Assembly: GCA_037954325.1 (NCBI GenBank)
Contig: JBBMNZ010000013.1
Span: 9,358,501-9,422,500, forward strand
Direction of reading: 5' to 3'
DNA from: Fistularia commersonii
Taxonomy: Eukaryota > Chordata > Actinopteri > Syngnathiformes > Fistulariidae
DNA: 64,000 bases
The position numbers were made by a program, and so were the translations under genes. Below, in pieces: positions 38,415-51,835 of this stretch (its first letter is position 1; each line of letters begins with the position of its first letter). Under the pieces are notes generated by a model that was not told the DNA's origin, made no database searches, and saw only the letters and a program-made list of their open reading frames with translations.

Positions 38415-38712
38415 CATGACTGTTTCAGAGAATTAGAATATTGTGATAAAGTTCTTTATCTTCTTAAATGCAATTAAAAAAAACGAAAATTACTTTTTCA
38501 TGAAATTCTTATATTTTGAGATGGGATTTTTGAGTTTTCTTAAGATGTAAGCCATAACCAGCAATATGGCTTGCAATATTTTAGTTGATTTGATTTTAGT
38601 TGATTTTAGTTGATTTGTAATGAATCCAGAATGAATGACATTTTTGTTTTTGTAATTGCGTTACAGTAGATAAAGAACTTTATCACAATATTTTAATTTT
38701 CTGACAGTCCTG
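38415..38712. mobile_element. Palindromic Tc1-type MITE, 298 bp
   Basis: The left arm starts CATGACTGTTTCAGAGAATT; the reverse of the right arm starts CAGGACTGTCAGAAAATT. Both continue with ATTGTGATAAAGTTC. The inverted arms extend about 75 bp. The flanks are TA at 38413-38414 and 38713-38714. An internal tandem 'ttttagttgatt' repeat lies near 38585. The family is known from fish as a Tc1-like repeat; no transposase is present here. Confidence 0.85.
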
Positions 38713-41700
38713 TATATCCCTGCACTGTATTATACTGAGTAAAAATAGTTATATATGAATGTTATGGAAATAGATGTTTGTGGTAAAAGCTGATAACTCT
38801 GCATTGCAAAATTTTTTCAATATATCGCATAGTTGATGAGTTTGTTGAAACGTTGCTGTTTCGTCTCCGAAAGATGTTTAACTGCATTCACTTCGATGTC
38901 ACTTTCTGACTCTACACTAAGACTGGAATCCTCCATAGCTCAAATGAATTTCAGCACTGCGTACATTAATCAATTTGAATAGTACGTATTATACAACTAT
39001 GTATTGCCACGAAGACTTTGCTCTATGAAAAATGCCTCAGGAGTTTTTCTTAATTACCTTTCATAGAGTTCATTGTCATTGTGCTTAGACATGCTGACTT
39101 TCAATACATTTTTAATGTAGAAGTTAAAGCTTAATTTTTCTGCCTCAAGTATGTGGACATTGAATATATGAATATCTTTTGTCCTTTTTTAGACATGTCC
39201 TTAAATTTCAATGCATCTTTAGAATATTTTCGTTTTTAAAGGTTGCTTTGGTTTATGGATTGTTACATTGGAGAAGTTCTATTTATGTATTTTTTTATTT
39301 TTTAATGACTGTGTAGACATTTGCCCTGTTCAGGAAAATACAGGTATTGATTATCAGCATTGCACTGCAAACACTGCAAATAGTGATCAGTGGCTGCTCT
39401 CATAGTTATGTGTTACATTGAGCTCGGTGCACCCTGATGTTTGAAAGCAAGCATATAGTTTGTCAGACTTTGATTCGCAAACATTAACAATTGCACAAAA
39501 CTTCAAATTGTGAAAGTACTTTAAATATGCTATGATAGCTCTTCAACATGATCTTACTCGCTGCTTGATATTATGTGGACAGACTTGTATTATTTAGCAT
39601 GAACTTAAACCTTGTCAAAATAATATATTCCCTTGCACCTTGCATATAACATAAATTAAAAAGTTTTTCTACTGGATTTAAACATTTAATATTTCCCTTT
39701 TTTCACATAACTTACTTTAAATGATCCAAGTGCCCATTACATCACTCTCCATAGATTGCAGTTATGATAAGTCAGTTTCCTCACGTCTGTACGGCACTCA
39801 TTAGGGGCACAGTCACAAATCCACATTTACTGATGTGACAGCTTGGCTATCACAAAACATATTTCAAATTCATAGTCAGTACTGCTGCTGCTCATCTCAC
39901 CGCTCAGGCACAGTTGAATCTCGATGCTATACTTAATTTGCACATCAAAATAAGACATTTCTCCTACTCAATAAGGAGATTGGTGGCATTAGTTGTTTTG
40001 AAGGAATGCACTGCAATGTCAAAGAAGGAATTACAATGAAATGCATATCAGAAACATTACTTATGGTTGCAAAGCCTACATTGCATCAAGCTCAACACAT
40101 CAAATTTAATGTAACAAACAACTATTTAATATGTTGAAAGAAGCCTAGGGATTTATTTGCAATAGTGTTGTGTGTTATAAAATGTTAGAGAGACTTGAGA
40201 CAAGTGACCCACTGTGTCTTTTGGGATTAATAAGCTAACAAGTAAAATGATATAATCCTGTTTCCATCTTTTATTGTCTTTTTTTTTTTTTTACTGTAGT
40301 GTCAGAAACTTCAAAGAAAATAATCAGGTGCACTGCTGCCAGACAGCAATGTCAGCACTGTCTCAGATAGTCTGTTCATTAAAGTAACTTCCTGTTTCTT
40401 ATTGCACATCTTTCTTGCTGATTTGTGGCAGGTGTTTTGTCACATGATTAAGATCAATGGGATAGTTGGCGCCTGCATCCTGTTAGTAATGCAATAGTCC
40501 CTGGCTGTCACTCTGTAAATATGCTCTCTCTATATGATTACATTAGGATATCCCGCTGCTATTCACCTTTGTTATTAATCTCCATTGAAGATGGATAAGA
40601 AAGAAAAGTGGAATTTTTGGGCACTACTCAAAATAAAATAGAAACATAAAAATAAAAAAAAACACTTTGAATCATTTCCATTTTATATAATTGCATCTGT
40701 TCTGTTTTAGATCCCTGAACTTTGAGCACTCTCATCCTTTATGAGCTTATTCTGTTTGGTATGATAAAGAAATTTCATGTATTTCTCTTATTTTTCCCCC
40801 TCTTGACAAGCTTTTTGTTTGCCATGATGTACTGTGGATCAGGCCTCTCTGTGAAAACAAGTCAAAACAGAATTTTGTTCTATTCATTGTGGATCAATTT
40901 TTTGAACATGGATGCTTCTCTATAAAACTAATTGAAACTGTGGTTACAACTGTTGTACCATAACATTGCATTTTGCTTCTTGTGAATAATAAAATCTTTC
41001 CAAATCTGGTCTCAGTGTAAAGCCACCAACAGGAATAGCCACTCGCTTATACTGTACAAATAGCTTTTCCCCCTATGTTTTTGTTTGTTTGTTTGTTTTG
41101 TCTTCATTGATTTTTTTCCCTCACTTTTTGAGCCCAATCTGAAGAGATGGTGCAGATTAAGATCTTCGACACTAAGATGGCCAGTAATCCGCTTTTCTTT
41201 ATGGCTGCACTCATATTTCACCACAGGCAATATTTTATTAAAGACTGACAAAGGACCACAACCTGAATTTGTAAACTCAAGACCATCAATGTTTTGGGCA
41301 GAAACTTAAACCACATAGATTATTGTGACAATTTTCCTGAAGAGCTATATTGTTTTATCCAAAGTACAGCCACATCCCTCCCGAGGAGGGGGCATCTCTT
41401 ATCATCCTCTTTTGGAGGGAGACAGTTAAGGGATTTAGTTTTTAATATTTTTTATTTAAATTGTGTGATGAGGTTAGATTTCTGTACGAAACATGTCCTC
41501 TCCTTTTCCTCTTTTTCTTGTCATTATCTCCCATCATTGTCCTTATCAGATGTCAAAGTAATCTGTTTATTGTCTGTCACCTCTCTAAGCTTGATAAAAA
41601 GTGGAAGAGTCATGGTTCTGAACGGGAACAGATATTTGTCCTTGACAATATTGATACTGACACGAACACAAGTGCTTCTCTTTGTATCTGAATATAAATA

Positions 41701-42404
41701 ACCCGAGATAAAGCATTTGAAATCTAGGTTGTTAATAACACATCTAGTCAATGAAGTCCTCAGTTGGGCACATTTCAAAATTGGAAAAAAAACAACAGCA
41801 AATAATATATAGATGAATACCTTAAAAAAGTCAACTGTTTATTACCAGTTCTCATTGCTGAGGCAATTTCCTTTACTCTGTCACTGCCTATTAAGGATCT
41901 TGAATTCCTCAGGGGCTTTGCAGCTCTGCAGCTCTTGGAGTTGCATCAGTCTAATCATGCAGTATTTCTTAAATAGGCATCTGCAGCTTTTGGCCATTTC
42001 AAACCCAGCAATGAAGCTCTTTTTTGGGACTGTAATTTAACATTTCCATCCAGTTTTAATGAGCCAGAGTGGCTTGTCAGAGTGGCTTTATTTTTCATGG
42101 ATCATCTTTGGTGGAATTGATAAACAGGGTAATGCAGTTGCAATAGTTTGTACAAAATGTATTTCCTGTTGAAGTACAGATAGCGATTATTATCAAAAAA
42201 TGTAGCTCATTTTGGAACTGACTTATATATGTTGTAGAGATTGAAAGTCCTCCTATTCAGTCTGAGAAAAATGCAAACTCAGTCAGACAAAACTTAGTTG
42301 CAACACATTTATTTGATGAAAAGAGAACATTCAGTCTATTTACTTTACAAGCTTTTCTGTCCGGAAAAATATTTGCAATGAGTCATAAAGCTGACTCACT
42401 TATA

Positions 42405-42487
42405 TGACTTGTGTGTGTGTGTACACGTATATATATATATGTGTGTGTATATATATGCGTGTGTGTGTATATATATATGTATATACA
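42405..42487. repeat. Mixed (TG)n/(TA)n tract
   Basis: Alternating TG and TA blocks. Confidence 0.9.
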
Positions 42488-43290
42488 GTTAATTATTCTT
42501 TATTTGAACTGTGACCTTGCAGAGTCCCTCCAGGGTATACCCTAACTTGCTTCTTATCCAGTCTCTCGTGAGACCCTGTTTGAAATAAGAATCAAACTGA
42601 AAGGATAAAAATCATATTGGAAATTGATCAGGGGATATTTACTGAAGCAGCTGTATAACAGACAATTTTACACTTTTTGCCGTCCATGTAACACAGTTAA
42701 AGTTGTCACATGCCTCATAACAGTATCCTCAATAGACAAGGGACAAGGTGAGAGTTCACATATTAAGGATATTGTTTTGGATTTATTTTAATTCTTTATT
42801 TGAACTCTATTTTGGCTTCTTTTTTGGTTGGAAGGGACAACAAGCAGAGAGTTCCAATCTCAGATCTCACAGAAAAGCAAAAATGCAGGTTTTAGATTTT
42901 AAATCACCTTTGAGGTGAGGGTCCTTGATGTTTCTTCTATTTGGTAGTTTTATTAATAAGGTGTTTTTAGATTCAGGCAAATACCCAGAGAAGCTGTCCT
43001 CAGATTTAAGTTCAAGTGTTTTCTTTTCTATGTTAGGTCCAGCATAAATGCAGACAAAAATAAGACTTCACAGCAGCGATGATAGTTATCTGGTAGATAG
43101 GTGTTTGCACAAAATTCAAATTTTATTTCCATAATGTTAAATTGCAAAAGCCAGTAATGTTTAAATACCATGTCTTCAATTGATCCGCATTTTATTTAAG
43201 AAGATCACTTAAAAGTTAAAAGTAGCTGAATAGTTTTTGTGGGCCCAGCATCAGACAGGAGAGAGATGGTGATTTTTGCCATCCGTCTTT

Positions 43291-43310
43291 TGACGTCAAA
43301 TCTGACGTTA
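43291..43310. promoter_or_regulatory. CRE/ATF motif pair
   Basis: A perfect palindromic cAMP-response element TGACGTCA at 43291-43298 and a variant TGACGTTA at 43303-43310. Motif evidence only. Confidence 0.3.
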
Positions 43311-45482
43311 ATGTTTTTAAAGCCTGGTTGTTCTGCAATACAAGACAATATCAGCATCTGTGAGGATAAACACTTTCAAGTGGCTGATGTTGAAAATCCA
43401 TGATACCAGTCCAGGGTTTGGGTCAATGTCAAAATGGTTTGAATGGTATCACTTCATTCCATCTCAAGCAATTTGAGTAAAACATTCATGCCTATGTGTG
43501 GAATCAGACAAGGGTATCGCTGTGCAGAGAGTCAAGCAGAGAAAAAAATGGGAGTTGATCTTGAAACCAAACTGTAATTCAGTACTAAGTACACTTGAGA
43601 CCTGATCAAGAATGATAAATTATGTGTATTTGAACTGTTTTTAACCAACACCCAACATTAACCAAAGTCCCTGGGCTCAACTAAAAATCCTAAACTAAAC
43701 TTGATCCGTAGTATAAACTGTTCAAGGTAATTGATGGTGTCATCATTTGTATAATCAAACAGGATTAGATTAACAAGGTAAAGCCTAGTAAGATGAAAAG
43801 TGGAAAGAAATATAACAGCTTTTATAGACCTCTTTGCAGAGTCCTCAGCCCATAAGGTTTATTTGATGAGATTAGAGTTGCCATACATATGATGGCAATT
43901 TGCACTTTTTTTTTGTTTTTATGCAAATAATTTTCATCACAAGACTTAAATCCAGCCTCACTCCCATATTCCTATGATCTCTTTTTAGCCACACCCCTAC
44001 AAGATAAAGAGGGATTCATAGTATAAGTCACCGAAGGACAATTATCATTATTATAAACTCTCATTCCCTGCAGACAGCAAAGAAAGAATTTGATTGCATA
44101 AGAAGCATGTTTCACTGTTAATATGACAATATCCTTGAAAATAGTGTTGAAAGATGGAGAATCTTACCTAGGAAATAAAAATGTTGATATTCACTGTTCG
44201 AATTTAATGTAGATGTCAGCAGAAAATTCAGTAAAACATGTCATTGAATTTGAGCCAGCATTCCTTTACATCATCTGCTGAAGCTCAAACGACCACTATG
44301 CAACATCTACACTGACTCAATTATCTACGGATGAGCTTATTTTATCTATTTATAGTTGATTGCTTTATTCGCATCATTTGCAGTGTTAAATATAAGGGTC
44401 ATTAGGTGTGAGGATTTGTATGATTGGAATTTAACAACAAGCTCTCTTCTATCCCTTTAGTTCATGAAGTCAAAACAGGGTTTACAATGACCAATGTTTT
44501 TGGAAATTATTATTAAGTAGTCCTTAAATGTGCTCACTCCAAAGGCTGATTAAACAACCCACCAAAATGTCTTTGACATCTGTTTGCATGAAATTGACTA
44601 TTTGAGAATCAAATGATTAGTGGTATTTATCGGGTGTCCCATTTGTACATAGAAAGTGACCTTACCACCTTATCTTCCATTGAGTTTATTATGCTTAGTT
44701 CCATTTGAAACAATAAGGTTTCAAATTAGTTTTATTAGTTTAAAATTACTTTTTATCATCAAACAAAGTTTTACTACTGCCAGTTACATCAAAACTATGA
44801 TTTATAACTGAGTTTAAGTTAAACTAGGTCATCATGAAACTTATTCTGGCTCATGTTATGTAAATGTAGCAAGGAAAATGTCATATTTACAAGTGCAGAA
44901 GCATTGCTGTTCAGATATTTCACAATTTCTATTACATCACATCAGGACATATAAAAAATGCAAAGAATATTGAATGAATGTTAAAAAAAAGTAATTTGGA
45001 CTCAACTAAAAGAGCCAAAGACCATCACTTTCAAATTCCTAGAAATTGTATCTTAATCGAGTCAAATGCAAAAAAATATTTTAATGTATTCCCTGCATTT
45101 TTTAAATTGATGTAACTCCTGCTTTGCTGGCCCATGGTCCTCATACTCAGTTTTATAATCTGAAACTTCCTAAAAAGAAGGGGACCTACTCATAGTGTTA
45201 TATTGAGGGACTCTACTGAAGGACTAGTTCATATTTAATAGGACTCTGAATGGGCACCTCGGACAAGAGAGACTGAAAGCCCTCTCCAAATGGTAATTTT
45301 TGGAAGAAATGTCAGTGAACCATATTTTTACACCTCTTGTCCTGCAGTGGTGCATAGTGAGCTGTGGCTTGATGACATTTCTTTAATAAAGGGAATTCTT
45401 TCAAGTCAGTCATCCCAATATCCATTCATTTTGATAATCCTATTTTAAGGAATGTGTGCTTTATACTTGGGGGTTCGAAAGT

Positions 45483-45905
45483 ATATCTTCTTCTCCTTTC
45501 GTCTTTTCCCTTCATGGGTCGCCACAGCAAATCAACTTTCTCCATCTAGCCTTATTCTCTGTTTCCTCCTCCATCACACTATCTGACCGATAGTCTTCTA
45601 TCACAAAGTACCCCAGACACTTTTCTCCTCCCATTCCAACCTGCTTGAACCCGTCTCTTCACCTATTTTCCACACTGTCCGTTGCTCTGGACTGTTGACC
45701 CCAAGTACCTGAAATCCTCCAACTTCTTGATCTCCACTCCCTGTAGCCTCACCGTTCTACCCGAGTTCCTCTCATTCGCACACATATACTCTGCCTTATG
45801 CAACTAAATTTCTTCTACCTGTTTTCAGCTCTCACTACAGATCATAATGTCATCTGCAAACATCATGGTCCATGGAGATTCCCTTCTAACCTCATCTGTG
45901 CACAC
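45483..45905 (-). mobile_element. RTE LINE fragment, internally deleted
   Basis: The reverse strand equals the 3' UTR ('gtcgccacagcaaatcaact' on +), then jumps at about 45585 past the C-terminal conserved block to the segment around the RT end ('ctgaaatcctccaacttctt' on +, about 45710), and ends near 45905 after the FADD region. About 75% of the element is absent. Confidence 0.85.
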
Positions 45906-47344
45906 GTGCATGTGTGTGTTAGAAAAAACAATAACCTGAAATCTAAACGTTTCCTTTTTTTCTCATGGAATTTCTGCTGTTCTTCTGAAATTGAGTTGAA
46001 ACTTTGCATGGAAAGTTTTTAGCCACGGTCTCTGATTATTCTAATTGAATTAGAAGTTCTGCAAGGGTTTTGTCAGAGTGACCAGCAGTGCATCACTGAA
46101 TTGACTTTTTGCCATGATTCTAGCATCCAAAACAAATTGCACTTTTTGTCAAAACTGGTTCAATTATATCAATGTGTCTTTTTGTGTTGCCTTTCCTGTA
46201 ACCATTAGTATGGAACTACAATTCTTTCCAATACCAATTCTATTACCACACTTTCATGTCTGTTAAAAATGAAATCTCTGCCACAACACTTTTTTAATAC
46301 CACTCTTCCTTAGAAACACATGGAAAAACAGAGACTTGTGACCCACATTCACTGGAGGATTTATATGACAATGACATCCCCCATATGACCTAAGTGGCAA
46401 TAGGTATAGATGGTCACTATCTTCTCTTTTTTATTATTGAAGTGATTTCTTAATACCTCTTTTTTGTTTATTTTTTGCAAGCTGTGTAGGGACAGCAAGT
46501 TCTGTCTTATTTTCCGTCTATTTGTCTTGTGGGAGTCAGGTTCACCTGCTTGCAATGTTGTTCACCAGACATGATGTGGGTCTTTGAATAATACAAGAAC
46601 TTGAAAGAAATCAGTTGTGCTATTGTCTACTGTAGTTTTCATTCAAACATTTTGCATCCTTCCAAATTTAAACTAGATAACATCCTCTATTGTACAGCAG
46701 AACAATGAACCTCTATCATTCAGAATGTACTAAGTGACAGTTATGCTGTAATGTCTTAATGATTTAAGTATTTTAGACTGCGGTTTGAGGACATGTATTC
46801 AAACGTTATGTATCATATTTATCCTGGATGTGTGTGTGTCAATGGCAGCTTTTAAATCACAGTACTACAACAATTATTGTATTTTTTCCTCTCCCTATCA
46901 TTTCTATTTTTACTATTTATTATCTTTATCATTATCATGGTTATTAATGTCTTTTTTAGTTTTCTTTCTTTCTTCAATTTGCCCTCTGGGGGCCATGATA
47001 AACCTGTACTTTACTGTTTCAACCATGTGCATTTTAGACTAAATTGCCCACAGTGTCTCCCTGCCTGCTGTTGAAGCACACAACCAATGAGCCTTAAAAT
47101 GGCTTAATATCATATCTGCCTACTGGGGGAATGGTTAGGGGAAGCTAAAATCCAGTTGTAACCCACAGAGAATCAGTATCAAGGGAAGCCCTAGGCTGGC
47201 CTAAACCTCAGAAGAATCAAAATGACTGCTGTAAGCGCCACGGGTGAAGATACTCACAGAAATGTATGCCAATTATACTGGAGTTATCGCTTTGGCCCTT
47301 TTTAACAACTTGTTGTATTTAACATTTTGTAAAACCTAACAGAA

Positions 47345-47360
47345 TATGTGCGTATATATA

Positions 47361-47411
<51 letters not shown>

Positions 47412-47412
47412 A
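47345..47412. repeat. Mixed (TA)n/(TG)n tract
   Basis: TA blocks flank a short TG block, ending in (TG)n. Confidence 0.9.
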
Positions 47413-47920
47413 TTTGTGTTTCTGTTTGTGATAAAAGAATAAAATGTGGAAGACAAAATTAGGTACTGAAAATATGATTCAGTTAGGGTCTACTTCACTG
47501 ATATATGTTTCTGTTTAAAATGTTTTCTGACTGATTTTCTCCTTGGTAATATCGACACTGAGTCGACTCAGTCAAAACGGAGCAAAGTGTGTTCTGGAAT
47601 GTGATTTTGTAAAGATTCCTTTCAGCATTTTCTGCCATTCATACCCCCCCACCCTGCCCTATGTATTCATGCAGTTGTATAGCCCTTTAAAAAGAAGCCA
47701 GTCTGGCTTCTGCCCTCAAGGTCACTCTACCTATCAGAATCCAAAGCCCTCTGTGATTGATCCACAAAGATCCAGGTTTCATTCAAATGAGAAACAGATG
47801 AATCAAATTTGGAATTACTCATGGCGGTGGTAAACAAAACCAAAAACCAAAAAAAAAACAAAATCGCTTTAAATAGTCTCTTTCCCTTCCAATTTAAAAA
47901 GATAAATAATTAACATGTAT

Positions 47921-48130
47921 AAGATAAGATAAGAACAACTTTATTTATCCCCAAGGAATTGTTGTGCCAGAGTTTCAAGCAAAACATAACAATAATAGAT
48001 AATAGAAGGAAGAAGGGAGAATAAGAAATACAATAAAATATAAAGTGTCAAAGTTAATGCTATCAAGTGTTTTAAGGTCTTAGTTAAGTATAGTTAAGCA
48101 TAGTTATAGTTAAGGTATAGTTAAGCAAAT
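47921..48130 (-). mobile_element. LINE 3' region, reversed
   Basis: Starts 'aagataagataagaacaact' then ttatttatcccc, the reversed terminus of an L2/Rex-type LINE, followed by its A-rich 3' UTR. The last part (48079-48127) is a local repeat of tatagttaag-like units. Confidence 0.55.
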
Positions 48131-49496
48131 TCTATTTATGACTTACCTTGTGATGATGATGTAAAAAGGTTTCTTTTCGAACTTTCGGAATTCACGCATT
48201 ACATTTATAAAACTTATGCAAACCTACATACAAAAAAAAAAATAGATTAAGCCAGCTGCAAGTTGATGTTAACCCATATTGATAACATGAGCTCCAGACT
48301 GGGAATTTTGGTCAATGTATATCAGCTGTATTAGCTCCCCTTGGCATCCAAGCAGCGGGGCATTTCCCAGCCATTCATTATCCCTGATATGGTTATTGTG
48401 TTGTTGCAGTGAGCCTTCTCATACAGTTGCATATTTATATAGATATTTATTTTCAAACCAAGCTTGCCATCTGCCAGCCATGAGCTTTGCCACTGATCCA
48501 TATTATATACACGGTGAAAACTGTGATCCTTCGAGAAGTAATGTTATCTCCCTTGTATGAAATGATTGCTCTTGTTACCAAAACAACATATTTTTGAGCT
48601 GTTTCTGTCAAATTCCTTAACATTATGAAGTACTTCTGTTTGTATTTGGAACAAGCAGAAGACAAAGACAACTGTCATAAACTTTCACTGTATAAGGTGA
48701 ATCCTACATGATGATTTATATTTTTCACTTTAAAGCAGATTCAAATTAACAAAATCTAAGCAAGAGCACCAAATTGGCCCAAGGGTATTTTCTGTACTGA
48801 TCCCCTTTAAAATGCTAACTATGTAGTCATTGACACTTGTGTCAAAGGTTGACACAAGGTTGTGTCTGTTAAGAAACCCCCTGCAATCTTTGTCAGCACC
48901 ATTATCCCAGTGACACAGAGGGTGTTTGATTAGGACGTTTTTAATCTAGTTTTTTTTTGGTGCATATAACACACATTCATTTAGAGAGCAGGTGTTGTCT
49001 TCACACTGGGCTTTGCCACAGTGCTTCTGAAGTGAAAAGTATGTTTTGGGTTCAGCACTTCTCATTATCAACAGTTATGTTGGCTTTGGCATGATAAGAC
49101 AGGGTGTAGTTTGGCTTAGCAATAAGCCACAGCAATTCGCAGGTCTTTCTGACAAGTCAACGAAAGGAGACTGCTGAAGGGCATTTACCGTACAGCTAAA
49201 CTAAGTAGAGAAAGAGACACGTGGATACATGGATACATGTTGTTAATACTGAATCAATGGAAGACTTACAGTGATATTTTGAAGTTTGCTCTTGCTACTG
49301 TGAGTTAAGGTTTTAATTTGTGTGTGTGTGTCTGTTTGTGTGCGTGAGCATGTTTGCTCACATGCATTCACTCACTTGTTCGTGTGTGTGTTTTCAGAAT
49401 TTTTAAATTTCTAGCAGTGTCATTTGGCATCAATGGATTATATGGATTGTATACATTTTCTTCCATGTATCTTTTTTTTTCTTTGTCCTTTTACAG

Positions 49497-49628
49497 AAGG
49501 AATTCATAACGTGACCATGGACTCCAACTCAATGGCAATGCCAATTTCAGACCCCACTGCCTGGGCAACAGCGATGAACAACCTAGGGATGCCTCCCATT
49601 GGAATATCTGGACAGCCACTTATGCCAG
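49497..49628 (+). CDS. enox2: ENOX2-like exon with conserved DPTAWATAMNNLGM block
   Basis: Ecto-NOX proteins are described as cell-surface hydroquinone/NADH oxidases with protein disulfide-thiol interchange activity. This exon encodes part of the segment before the RRM. The sequence shows a long pyrimidine tract ending ttttacag and the donor CCAG/gtacta, 132 nt, phase 1-1. The peptide has the family signature SDPTAWATAMNNLGM followed by PPIGISGQPLMP. The residues SDPTAW (ENOX1 has TDPTAW) and GQPLMP (ENOX2 GQPILP; ENOX1 GQQLVS) favour ENOX2, from family knowledge. The ATG at 49517-49519 has a strong Kozak context (A at -3, G at +4) and is a plausible start for a short isoform. The frame is also open upstream (EGIHNVT), allowing a longer N-terminus from the 14680 exon. 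Confidence 0.92.
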
Positions 49629-51721
49629 GTACTACATACACTGAAATTCTTGCAAACACTAAACAGATCTGCTCAAGCTCTTGTATAGGATTTGTCTTAA
49701 AATTACCCTGTCAAAAATAATTTACCATTGTTATCTTTTTTTGTTATTACATTTCAGTAAATTGGCTCATGATGGAATTTCTGATACCTTTGTTAGTAGA
49801 CATCCATAACTTTTCACTTGCATCTGTTGATTTATTTACCACTGCATCAGAAAAAAAAAACAGGTGATAAATTCTGTTCTGACATAGTATACTATCCACT
49901 GCTTGCCAGTGTCAAATGACACACATCAATTTCAAATGGTACATTTACCAAAGCTTTACCAAAACACCGCCGAGGAAGAATTGATAACTGAGCAGCTGAT
50001 GCTAATGACAGAAGAATAACACATACATACTTACAAAATCATAATGCATTTTACAAGCATAAGATTTACCTATTGTTTTCTTATTTGGCACACTAATATC
50101 AAGCCCTACCCGACTGTTCTGCTATCTGTAATGTTAGATCCAGCACCCCCACCCCCCCATCCCCTGTCTCTGAAGAGCTGTACTGCCTTGTCTTTTCTTT
50201 CTCCTCAGTAGAAAGCCTTTCATGAAAGCATTTTATAAACACTACCCTCTTCTTAGTTGAAATGCACTTCCACATTTGAATTATGCAAGGCTTTTGTGCA
50301 TATAGACAGACTTTTCTGAGACGAATAGTCTGAATGCACCCACTGACAAATATTAAGGGATGAACTCATGTATACACACACACAGGCACAGACACACTCA
50401 GACACACACGAATCATGGGTCTAATTTGTTCAAGTATGGTAAGCAAAAGCCTTGTCATGAGAAGACACAAGATGTCATCTACTGGTTTGCTTCTTATTTG
50501 AACTCTTGACGTTGCTGTTGTCCCAGGTAGTGTCTTGCCTCTTCTTCCCTGAGGTGACCATATTTATACAAGATGCTGGATCTGTCTTGAAGAGCACTTA
50601 CTTTAAATCATTCCATTCAGTGGAGGATTCTCTCAATTTTAATGCAGCTACTCTCTTAAGTATCCCTTTATTTAGATAGTCATACATTTATCCAGAATGG
50701 CTGTCATACGAATTCTAAAAAAGGCATGAAAATAGTACGTGACAACACAGACCTGTCAGAAAATTATTAATTGTGGCAATTAAACTAGTTTTTTCACAAC
50801 CAGTGAAGGGTTAATGAAATGGATGCTGACTACGCTTGTCAGAGGATGCCTTTGTGTATACAGTCTTGCATTTTCAAAGGGTGCATTTTATCTTCAAAGT
50901 GTCTAAGACACAAGCAAAACAAAATTGGTTTAAAACTGGCCACACAGATATTCTCTGTCTCCAGAGATCCCCTCAAAGAGTGTCCTGAGTGACTGGTTTC
51001 TCCATTGTATTCAGTTACCTATCCATCTGTTAAACAGTTTTCAAGCTAAAAAATAAAAAAGAAGCAAATCAAACTGTGAGAAAAAAATAAAAATAAATGT
51101 AATAACAATAACAGGAATGCATCGTTATTAAGAATAGTGATGACTGTGTGGCTAAATTTAAGGCCAATGATAATAATAACTAAAAACAATTTGAATAATG
51201 ACAGTTGAGACATTTTTAAGTGCCGCACTATCACCTAACCACATTACACTAGCAAGCAAAATAATACATTTTGTTGTGTTTGAAGCCGTGACATTTTTAC
51301 TAATATCACAGCTGTGCAGGCATTGCAAACATAAATAAATGCTATCCTAGGAATGCATGAAACCATCACACGTAGAAGACACTTTTGTTCAAAAGAGATG
51401 CCTTATGATGAACATGGCTACATGGCAATTGGATAATAACATGGGCCTTTTTATACAGGACCCTTGGTGCAGACGGGAAGGTGAGTGTAACTCCTCTGTA
51501 TAGTGAAGATGGAGATCGGGTACTAAGCATTCAGTTAGACTTCTGAATCAAATTCCTCTATGTATTCTTCAAGGCTTCCTCCCGTAGTTGTTTCCCTTCT
51601 CAACATAATATGCAGAGGTATTTTAAAGTAAAACTCAATGAATGAATAAATAAAATAAACATTTCACTTTGGGAAATGCAAAGATGTATCGAATTTTATC
51701 ACTAATGGCTACATTCAGTCC

Positions 51722-51835
51722 ATCCATCTATTATCTACAGCTTATTCTGCACTCAGGGTCGCAGGGATGCAGGAGCCGATCCCAGCTGTCAATGGGCGAG
51801 AGGCTGATTTTAGTATATTTACACTTGTGTTTAGG
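51722..51835 (-). mobile_element. SINE 3' end fragment
   Basis: 'ccatccatctattatctaca' through 'gggtcgcagggatgcaggag' to 'cccagctgtcaatgggcgag' is the reversed 3' half of the SINE family at 36110. Confidence 0.65.

Noticed and set aside
41294..41701. 135-codon open stretch on the plus strand
   Set aside because: Low-complexity, serine/leucine-rich translation without motif or splice context.
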